A DNA stretch of 6,475 bases from Pseudanabaena sp. CAN_BIN31 (GTDB lineage Bacteria; Cyanobacteriota; Cyanobacteriia; Pseudanabaenales; Pseudanabaenaceae), in assembly GCA_026785865.1 (NCBI GenBank), contig JAJAZG010000369.1, forward strand, positions 1-6,475, in the 5' to 3' direction. Positions within the stretch are counted from its first letter, which is position 1. The number at the start of each line of letters is the position of its first letter. The position numbers and the translations under genes were made by a program. Under the pieces are notes generated by a model that saw only the letters and a program-made list of their open reading frames with translations, did no database searches and was not told where the DNA came from. Below, piece by piece: positions 1 to 4,007 of the stretch.

Positions 1-151
1 GTAATACTTTTAGTAATTTGGGTTTAAATCTTTCTTTGTATTGCTTTGGCGTGTCTTTTTCTTTAAATTTAATTGAACTTACTACAAGCTCTTGAAGCTG
101 TTTATTAAAGATTTTGTGGAAATAAATTTTCCATCCATTAATTTCTATCAA
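1..151 (-). CDS. yhaV: YhaV-family toxin (ribonuclease), N-terminal part only
   Basis: Fifty complete codons are visible before the frame runs off the left edge. The protein opens with L/M-I-E-I-N-G-W-K-I-Y-F-H (TTG start at 151-149) and continues with QLQELV and then KEKDTPKQYKERF. This follows the N-terminal pattern of YhaV toxins: NGW, Y.H..F, Q...LV, then K.KD...Y....K. YhaV proteins are RelE-superfamily ribonucleases that cut mRNA and slow growth when freed from the PrlF antitoxin. The family is about 150 residues long, so roughly two thirds, including the catalytic part, lies outside the window and intactness cannot be judged. The TTG start overlaps the antitoxin stop (TTGA), a normal coupling for such operons. 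The frame has a stop at 169-167 and no ATG or GTG before NGW. The family call rests on motif recall without a search. Confidence 0.72.
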   Translation of the reverse strand, partial: MIEINGWKIYFHKIFNKQLQELVVSSIKFKEKDTPKQYKERFKPKLLKVL

Positions 152-405
152 CCTACGTCTACTCCCTCAGTCAGCGCGGAAATTCTGGCACTCATTTCAT
201 TTGTGTAAGGGACTAGATTTTCTGGGTTGTTATTTGAGTCATGCCATAAAAAATCAAGAAAGTTTTTTGTTATGCTCGAATCTTCATCGATAGTCTTGCG
301 GATTGAAGATGTTCGATTTCTAAATTTATTAAAACCTAATGAAGCTGGTCTTTTTGAATATTCTTGACTTAAGTTGTTTGTTAGCTTTTTTACATAAAGT
401 TTCAT
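148..405 (-). CDS. PrlF-like antitoxin with atypical N-terminus
   Basis: This 85-residue protein is encoded directly upstream of the YhaV-like toxin and overlaps it by 4 bases. The C-terminal half (residues about 43-84) carries S-I-T-K-N-F-L-D-F-L, then D-S-N-N-N-P-E-N, R-I-S-A-L and E-G-V-D-V. It lines up with the C-terminal toxin-binding half of PrlF antitoxins (FL.FL..D...NP.........L...VD). The first 42 residues are basic (MKLYVKKLT, SKRPAS, NKFRNR). They do not show the swapped-hairpin AbrB/SpoVT pattern that PrlF normally uses to bind DNA. The start at 405 has an AGGT about 10 bases upstream. The frame stays open up to a stop at 450-448 but offers no better start. The expected role is neutralising the toxin and repressing the operon. 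How this version would bind DNA is unclear. It could be a divergent subfamily or a protein with a replaced N-terminus. Confidence 0.68.
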   Translation of the reverse strand: MKLYVKKLTNNLSQEYSKRPASLGFNKFRNRTSSIRKTIDEDSSITKNFLDFLWHDSNNNPENLVPYTNEMSARISALTEGVDVG

Positions 406-419
406 GATCTTGTTACCTA

Positions 420-435
420 AATTGCAGGAGCAATT
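420..435. promoter_or_regulatory. candidate operator dyad of the toxin-antitoxin operon
   Basis: AATTGC-AGGA-GCAATT forms a perfect 6-bp inverted repeat 15 bases upstream of the antitoxin start. It lies between that start and a -10-like TATAGT (minus strand, 456-451). Antitoxins usually repress their own operon through a dyad in this position, so autoregulation is a reasonable inference. No protein-specific motif is recognised. Confidence 0.3.
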
Positions 436-450
436 AACTTGTATTTTTCA

Positions 451-456
451 ACTATA
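451..456 (-). promoter_or_regulatory. possible -10 box of the toxin-antitoxin operon
   Basis: The minus strand reads GTGTATAGTTG, with TATAGT matching five of six bases of the sigma-70-type -10 consensus. No convincing -35 lies 16-18 bases upstream. Transcription would start near 444, giving a leader of about 40 bases that contains the 420-435 dyad. Confidence 0.22.
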
Positions 457-504
457 CACTTAGCGATTTTAGCTTGTTTTATAGGTGAGACAATTTTGAC
501 TAGT

Positions 505-1005
505 TTACCAAGACAAGAAAGCTGCCTCATCCCCTTGCTCATGCTTGACCTTAGCATCACCTTCAATCCAAGAAATTACTTGCTCTACCGTCAAGTCCTC
601 AATATGAATATCGTAATCATTAGCGATCGCCACTAATGCCGACATCGCCGAAATCACCATACGAGTGAGAAATTTCTCATGGCTAGAAAGATTTGCGGGT
701 GTAACTTCATCCTGTCGAGTATCCGCAAAATCTAGATCGGGATGGGGAGAAGACCATTTTAAAAATGCAGCACTTTCGCCTTCTTCTTTACGAATTTGCG
801 AATCCTGCTCAATCCACTGCACGATCTCGCCAACTTCCAACTCTTCCGCATGAATACGCAAATCTTGAGCAATTCTAATAACTATCCGCATCGATGAAAT
901 CGTGATACGGGTCATAAATTTTTCCATCGTCGAAAGCATTGCGCCGTTGATCGCATGAGCCTCTTCCAACGTCAAAAACTGGATCGGATCTTGAGATGTT
1001 GACAT
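505..1005 (-). CDS. uncharacterised protein made of two tandem 61-residue repeats
   Basis: The protein has 166 residues and an internal duplication. Residues 24-84 and 106-166 align without a gap (offset 82) with 29 of 61 identities. Shared positions include E-K-F, T-R, I-S, I-A-D, I-H, W-I-E-D and a terminal A-A-F-L-x-W. The repeats are joined by an acidic linker (85-105). Each unit looks helical: a hydrophobic helix (ISSMRIVIRIA / ISAMSALVAIA), an acidic turn, then a second helix around W64/W146. There is no signal peptide or membrane span, so it is probably cytoplasmic. The start at 1005 has AGGAAAG about 7 bases upstream, a good ribosome binding site. I do not recognise the family and assign no function. 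It lies downstream of hli on the same strand, but the 101-bp element separates them, so cotranscription is doubtful. Confidence 0.82.
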   Translation of the reverse strand: MSTSQDPIQFLTLEEAHAINGAMLSTMEKFMTRITISSMRIVIRIAQDLRIHAEELEVGEIVQWIEQDSQIRKEEGESAAFLKWSSPHPDLDFADTRQDEVTPANLSSHEKFLTRMVISAMSALVAIANDYDIHIEDLTVEQVISWIEGDAKVKHEQGDEAAFLSW

Positions 1006-1051
1006 GATTTTTCTTTCCTAAAACAAATAGAGGTGGGACACAAGAGTATCC

Positions 1052-1152
1052 TAAGCTGATCAGCATTTAAAATGCATATCAAGAACCAGAAGATGATTGT
1101 GCCGCGCTTCGCGCGGCACAATCATCTTGCAACTTAAAGGCACATCAGCTTA
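1052..1152. repeat. 101-bp inverted-repeat (MITE-like) element, copy 1
   Basis: The element begins TAAGCTGATCAGCATTTAA and ends TTAAAGGCACATCAGCTTA, imperfect terminal inverted repeats of 19 bases with 3 mismatches. A perfect 18-bp hairpin with a TTC loop (arms 1090-1107 and 1111-1128, AAGATGATTGTG...) fills the centre. A second copy of exactly the same length lies at 3833-3933 and is identical at 91 of 101 positions. There is no coding capacity. If the outer TA is the duplicated target, the pattern would suit a non-autonomous element moved by a Tc1/IS630-type transposase; that is inference. It sits between hli and the duplicated protein gene and could act as a terminator for hli. Confidence 0.85.
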
Positions 1153-1176
1153 CCTATTTATTTAACGTCTGTTTGC

Positions 1177-1404
1177 TTAACCGATAATTTGCAAAAATCC
1201 TTTGCCAGTTACAATCTCAATGACGATGAGACCGACAAATCCTAACATTGCTAAACGTCCATTGATTAATTCGGCATATTCTGTAAATCCAAAGCGTCCT
1301 TCACCTTGCTCGACATACATTTTAGGCTCGATCGCCCAGTTATTTAAGATGCCGCGATCGTCTTTAGTAAATGCTGTGCGGGCTTTGGTAGGTTGTTCAG
1401 TCAT
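1177..1404 (-). CDS. hli: high-light-inducible protein (Hli/Scp, single-helix chlorophyll-binding)
   Basis: The protein has 75 residues with one membrane helix (about 51-66). It carries the chlorophyll-binding signature E45-L-I-N48-G-R50-L-A-M-L-G-F, where E45 and R50 form the conserved ion pair and E45/N48 are pigment ligands in the LHC superfamily. Hlips sit in thylakoid membranes as dimers. They bind chlorophyll and carotenoid, quench excess energy, and accompany photosystem II assembly and chlorophyll synthase. The N-terminal 40 residues are hydrophilic with a W-A-I-E-P-K segment typical of cyanobacterial Hlips. The length is normal. The start at 1404 has AAGG about 11 bases upstream. High-light induction is expected for the family. 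I did not find a clear HLR1 (RpaB) direct repeat in the upstream AT-rich region 1405-1550. The exact paralogue (HliA to HliD) cannot be decided here. Confidence 0.95.
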   Translation of the reverse strand: MTEQPTKARTAFTKDDRGILNNWAIEPKMYVEQGEGRFGFTEYAELINGRLAMLGFVGLIVIEIVTGKGFLQIIG

Positions 1405-1600
1405 TGGTTTTTTGCCTTGTTAATTTTTATATTTTTTTGCTAAACTCAGCAGCATGGGGCAAATTCAGAAAACTCATTACGAAAAGAATTTTTTCTTTGA
1501 CTGCTTAGTATTGCTACATGAATCTTAATAATTTTAATTTTATCCCCTAATGTCAACATTCTACAAATATCCAATGGTAGATATAGCGATCGCTAGTAAA

Positions 1601-1629
1601 GTAGAGAGTGCGCTTTGCGCGATCTCTAC
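1601..1629 (+). other. hairpin in the rsmG leader
   Basis: GTAGAGA (1601-1607) pairs with TCTCTAC (1623-1629), and GCGC/GCGC close a TTT loop at 1614-1616. Only one mismatch and one G.U-type pair interrupt the stem. It ends 12 bases before the ATG of rsmG, so it may affect translation initiation. It may equally be one of the many dispersed hairpins in this genome. Confidence 0.5.
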
Positions 1630-1641
1630 TCCATATTTTTT

Positions 1642-2325
1642 ATGCCCCACTTTTCCCACTTATTCGAGCATTGGCAATCTACACTTAATTGGTCACCGAA
1701 CGATGACCAACTCGCACAATTTGAAAAGCTGTACGAACTAGTCCTAGATGGCAATAGCAAGCAAAATTTGACGCGGATTACTGCTCCTGATGATTTTTGG
1801 GAAAAACATTTATGGGATTCGTTGCGCGGCGTATTCGCTTTTTGGGATCATGAAAATATTAAGGTGATTGATATTGGGACAGGGGCAGGCTTTCCAGGCT
1901 TACCGATCGCGATCGCCCGACCATCGTGGCAAGTTACTCTAATCGATAGCAAGCAAAAAAAGGTTGCCTTTGTCGAAGAAACAATTCAAGCTTTGCAGTT
2001 AACTAATGCGATCGCTCAATGGGGACGTGGTGAAGATATTAATAAATCGAATCAGTTTAAAAAGAAGTACGATTTAGCAGTCGTTCGGGCTGTGGGTAAG
2101 CCAGATATTTGCGCCAATTACGCGCTGCCTTTTCTCAAAAGAAGCGGCACAGCTATCCTTTATCGTGGCCAATGGCTACCCGAAGAAAGCGAGCAGCTCG
2201 ATATTTTTTGTGAAGATCAAGGGTTGCAAACGCTCAAACAAGAGCGCTTTCAAACTCCTATTACCGCAGGTATTCGGCACAGCGTTTATCTTTCACCTCT
2301 GTCAACCTCCATCTCAAATTCGTAA
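1642..2325 (+). CDS. rsmG: 16S rRNA (guanine527-N7)-methyltransferase RsmG
   Basis: RsmG (GidB) uses S-adenosylmethionine to make m7G527 in the 530 loop of 16S rRNA, a target of streptomycin-resistance mutations. From the ATG at 1642 the protein has 227 residues. NLTRI is at 42-46, KHLWDSL at 55-61, the SAM-binding glycine-rich loop DIGTGAGFPG at 77-86, LIDSKQKKVAF at 100-110, VVRAV at 147-151, and a family-typical RHSVYL near the end. An in-frame TTG at 1615 would add nine residues. It lies at the loop-stem junction of the 1601-1629 hairpin and extends beyond the usual N-terminus, so I prefer the ATG. There is no clear Shine-Dalgarno, common in cyanobacteria. About ten residues follow the usual family end and overlap the convergent gene at 2286-2546. 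All signature motifs are intact. Confidence 0.95.
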   Translation: MPHFSHLFEHWQSTLNWSPNDDQLAQFEKLYELVLDGNSKQNLTRITAPDDFWEKHLWDSLRGVFAFWDHENIKVIDIGTGAGFPGLPIAIARPSWQVTLIDSKQKKVAFVEETIQALQLTNAIAQWGRGEDINKSNQFKKKYDLAVVRAVGKPDICANYALPFLKRSGTAILYRGQWLPEESEQLDIFCEDQGLQTLKQERFQTPITAGIRHSVYLSPLSTSISNS

Positions 2326-2546
2326 GGAGATGCAAAGTTAGAAGAGTCATATAAAAATCGGATTACTTCTTCTTCGAGGCGGTGGATATGATGGGCTTCT
2401 ACAGCATCAGTAAAGCGCAGAGCCGATAAGTAACCGTCTAAAAAAAGCCTCATCTCATCTGTAGAACGATAACCACGTTCAGACATTTCGACTAAGGAGT
2501 CCGTAATTTTTTGATAATGACGAATGGCGATCGCGTCTTGAAGCAT
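2286..2546 (-). CDS. small conserved cyanobacterial protein, DUF6761-like
   Basis: This 86-residue protein begins MLQDAIAIRHYQKITDSLVEM and continues with ERGY, then LFLDGYLSALR and HRLEEEVIRFL. This pattern (MLQD..IRHYQ..TD.LV....RGY......LDGYL.ALR......HRLEEE...L) matches a small cyanobacterial family that I recall as DUF6761. The assignment is from memory and the function is unknown. The sequence is mostly amphipathic helix with no signal peptide or membrane span. The last 13 codons overlap the 3' end of rsmG on the other strand by 40 bp, so its C-terminal tail (EFEMEVDRGER) may be poorly conserved. There is no clear ribosome binding site upstream of the ATG at 2546. Confidence 0.82.
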   Translation of the reverse strand: MLQDAIAIRHYQKITDSLVEMSERGYRSTDEMRLFLDGYLSALRFTDAVEAHHIHRLEEEVIRFLYDSSNFASPYEFEMEVDRGER

Positions 2547-2728
2547 AGGTCAAGCTGGGGATAACTACCGTCTTAGGTGGGTTTTACTTAAGTAATAAAG
2601 TGGCTTCTTCTAATTTTCGCGATTGAGCGCTAGTTGAGAAATTTGAACTTTTATCTGCCTTGAGTGCCATAATTCTAACACTTTGCATTACTAAACAACA
2701 GAAGGGACTCATCGCGCCCCTTGTGCTA

Positions 2729-2783
2729 AAAGCCCAAAAAGATGTGACGCGCGCGCAGCGTGCGTCACATCTTTTTGGGCTTT
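2729..2783 (-). terminator. long hairpin downstream of tsaB, likely terminator
   Basis: The arms AAAGCCCAAAAAGATGTGACGC (22 perfect pairs) fold back, followed by one G.T position and three more GC pairs, around a GCA loop. On the minus strand the second arm ends in GGGCTTTT, a modest T-run. It starts 12 bases beyond the tsaB stop, where a terminator is expected. The stem is much longer than a typical terminator, so it may be a repeat-type hairpin co-opted for that role. The rest of 2547-2795 shows no gene. Confidence 0.55.
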
Positions 2784-2795
2784 GGTTTACTTAAC

Positions 2796-3245
2796 TCATT
2801 GTTCGTAAATTGGTAAAACAGCTTGCCAATTAGAATAAGTTCCCACTTGCCATAAATCGTAGGCGATCGCTAATAGACTTTCGCTGAGAGATAAATTTGG
2901 CTCAGATTGTTGCGCTCTGGCGATGATCGCATCGCAGTCAATTCCGTATACAGGAATATCTAGCTGTTCGCCGAGCGTTTTGGCTACGACAATACCAATT
3001 CTTGTTCCTGTAAAACTACCGATACCTGTGGCGATCGCTAAAAAAGCAAAATCAGTCCATTTAAGATCACCCACAAACATAGTTAAGCAGTCATGTAACT
3101 GCACAGATAATTCTCTGCCTAGTTCCCATGACTGCTGTTTGTGGATGATATAAGAATTGCGACCAGAATTGGAATCAATCTTGGCGATCGCAAGCTCTAA
3201 TTTGGTCGTCGTTGTATGTAAGGCAAGGGCAAAACTTGTGTTCAT
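2796..3245 (-). CDS. tsaB: TsaB-like t6A biosynthesis subunit, apparently internally shortened
   Basis: TsaB is the inactive ASKHA-fold partner of TsaD in making N6-threonylcarbamoyladenosine at A37 of tRNAs. This protein starts MNTSFALALHTTTTKLELAIA, has WELGRELSVQLHD at 40-52, and shows the hallmark G-I-G-S-F-T-G-T-R-I-G at 74-84 (usual P replaced by I75) followed by AKTLGEQLDIPVYGI. It is 149 residues long against about 200-230 for the family. After GIDCDAII (about 101-108) it passes almost directly to LLAIAYDLW....NWQAVLPIYEQ, which resembles the family C-terminus (L..IA......W..VLP.Y). About 60-75 residues containing the conserved D/E-AR.G.(V/I)(Y/F) strand region thus appear to be absent without loss of frame. 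It lies 39 bp downstream of the small basic protein gene, probably in one operon. Confidence 0.85.
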   Translation of the reverse strand: MNTSFALALHTTTTKLELAIAKIDSNSGRNSYIIHKQQSWELGRELSVQLHDCLTMFVGDLKWTDFAFLAIATGIGSFTGTRIGIVVAKTLGEQLDIPVYGIDCDAIIARAQQSEPNLSLSESLLAIAYDLWQVGTYSNWQAVLPIYEQ

Positions 3246-3284
3246 GATCTGTAGAATACTGGGATGAGATCGCCAGTATTAAGT

Positions 3285-3494
3285 CTAGAACTTACCGCTT
3301 CCAGTATCAGCAGCACCAGTATCGGCTGCACCAGTATCCGCAGCTCCATTGGATTCAGAATCTTCAGGATCGTTATAGCTGCCCATTGGTCTTCTACGTC
3401 CAAAGCGACCCATGGGAGTACGCTTACGAAACTTACGCGCATACGCTTGGTTACGAAGAGCTTTTTCTTTTTTCTGATTGCGGCGCTTAGCCAT
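3285..3494 (-). CDS. small highly basic protein with Gly-Ala-Ala-Asp-Thr repeats
   Basis: The protein has 69 residues. The first 37 are strongly basic (MAKRRNQKKEKALRNQAYAR, then KFRKRTPMGRFGRRRP) and suggest RNA or ribosome binding. The rest is acidic and low complexity (DPEDSES, then three GAADT units and GSGKF). The N-terminal part resembles a conserved cyanobacterial hypothetical protein I have seen, but I know no function for it. It is upstream of tsaB on the same strand with a 39-bp gap, so the two are likely cotranscribed. There is no clear Shine-Dalgarno. A TATAAC at 3508-3503 on the minus strand lies only nine bases from the ATG, which would give a very short leader if used. Confidence 0.82.
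   Translation of the reverse strand: MAKRRNQKKEKALRNQAYARKFRKRTPMGRFGRRRPMGSYNDPEDSESNGAADTGAADTGAADTGSGKF
3303..3347. repeat. three 15-bp coding repeats (GAADT units)
   Basis: Three consecutive 15-bp units encode Gly-Ala-Ala-Asp-Thr in the tail of the small basic protein. Ala codons differ between units (GCT, GCC, GCG, GCA) while the ACT and GAT codons are constant. The array is therefore not a very recent slippage product. Confidence 0.8.
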
Positions 3495-3530
3495 TTTAAA
3501 CCGTTATACCCTGTTAAAAATTGAGCCTAT

Positions 3531-3665
3531 GTGAACTACCTCATCTGGCAAAAAGCGAGTATGCGGCTTCCTGCTTCACGGGGATGTGCTTTTATCTCCA
3601 AAAAGATAAGTAGTCTTATCGTCCCTCCACAGGCAAGAGTCCTAGTTCCTAAGACCCATACTTGC
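3531..3665 (-). pseudogene. remnant of an IS200/IS605-type tnpB 3' end
   Basis: Read on the minus strand, one frame gives QVWVLGTRTLACGGTIR (from about 3664) and the next frame gives IPVKQEAAYSLFAR followed by a stop at 3543-3541. Both look like the C-terminal tail of cyanobacterial TnpB (..GT..LACG..... then ..PVKQE..), split by a frameshift. The DNA GTGAAGCAGGAAGCC...GGTAGTTCAC (3579-3531) pairs at its ends (GTGAA/TTCAC) and resembles the right end of such elements, from which the guide (omega) RNA scaffold is made. No catalytic part of TnpB and no left end remain, so the piece is inactive. Identification rests on recalled C-terminal patterns; a chance resemblance is possible. Upstream of it, 3666-3832 shows no recognisable gene. 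Confidence 0.5.
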
Positions 3666-3832
3666 AACACAATCCATTTAGCTTGTTTTTTGCTTAGGAA
3701 AGAATAGTCAAGATTTTCAATCTTAGCATTATTGATTCGCTATCAGTCAATTTTGATTTTTTTAGTTACCCTAAAAAAAATTAATCATGCCAGCGAAAGA
3801 TCAGGTGATTTCTTGAAAAGAATATCCCCATA

Positions 3833-3933
3833 TAAGCTGATCTGCATTTAAAATGCAGATCAAAAACCAGAAGATGATTGTGCCGCGCGAAGCGCGGGAA
3901 AATCATCTTTCAACTTAAATGCACATCAGCTTA
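3833..3933. repeat. 101-bp inverted-repeat (MITE-like) element, copy 2
   Basis: It has the same length and orientation as the copy at 1052-1152, with 10 differences. Its terminal repeats are better preserved (TAAGCTGATSTGCATTTAA, one mismatch in 19). The central hairpin has two mismatches and a GAA loop, the reverse complement of the TTC loop in copy 1. The left part contains a second dyad, GATCTGCATTT-A-AAATGCAGATC. It lies between the tnpB remnant and another hairpin repeat in a stretch without genes. Confidence 0.85.
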
Positions 3934-3936
3934 AAT

Positions 3937-3997
3937 CCAGTAGCGCGGGCATCCTGCCTGCGTCATCACAATGCAAGCGAGACGCTTGCGCTACTGG
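3937..3997. repeat. composite hairpin repeat downstream of the FecR-domain gene
   Basis: CCAGTAGCGC at 3937-3946 and GCGCTACTGG at 3988-3997 are a perfect 10-bp inverted pair. Inside are two smaller hairpins: GCGGGCA-TCC-TGCCTGC (one G.T pair) and GCAAGCG-AGA-CGCTTGC (3973-3989). Sequence of this type (GCGGGCATCCTGCC..., CAAGCGAGACGCTTG) is familiar as a dispersed intergenic repeat in cyanobacteria. It ends 10 bp past the stop of the FecR-domain gene and may stop or stabilise that transcript. Confidence 0.6.
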
Positions 3998-4007
3998 GAA
4001 GGGAGTA

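Noticed and set aside
439..636. Plus-strand open frame of 65 codons
   Set aside because: It lies largely antisense to the 3' end of the duplicated-repeat protein, has no family resemblance and no ribosome binding site. The repeat structure on the minus strand shows which strand is coding.
875..1066. Minus-strand open frame of 63 codons overlapping the start of the repeat protein
   Set aside because: It is out of frame with a gene that has a good ribosome binding site and internal homology, and it begins inside the 101-bp element.
1405..1550. HLR1-type (RpaB) sites expected upstream of hli
   Set aside because: I looked for paired (G/T)TTACA(T/A)(T/A) repeats on both strands and found only weak single matches, so no site is called.
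1550..1741. Plus-strand open frame at the rsmG 5' end as a leader peptide
   Set aside because: It has no ribosome binding site, overlaps RsmG codons in another frame and reads through the leader hairpin. Nothing supports translation.
3303..3347. Possible CRISPR-like array because of regular 15-bp repeats
   Set aside because: The units are contiguous without spacers and encode an in-frame GAADT repeat. No CRISPR array or cas gene is visible in the window.
3242..3442. Minus-strand hydrophobic frame between tsaB and the small basic protein
   Set aside because: It is the alternate frame of the basic protein gene. Its hydrophobicity is a by-product of the GAADT and Arg-rich codons read out of frame.
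3264..3524. Plus-strand frame opposite the small basic protein
   Set aside because: It is an antisense shadow with Ser/Ile/Thr-rich composition and no recognisable domain. The minus-strand gene has a plausible cyanobacterial product and operon context.
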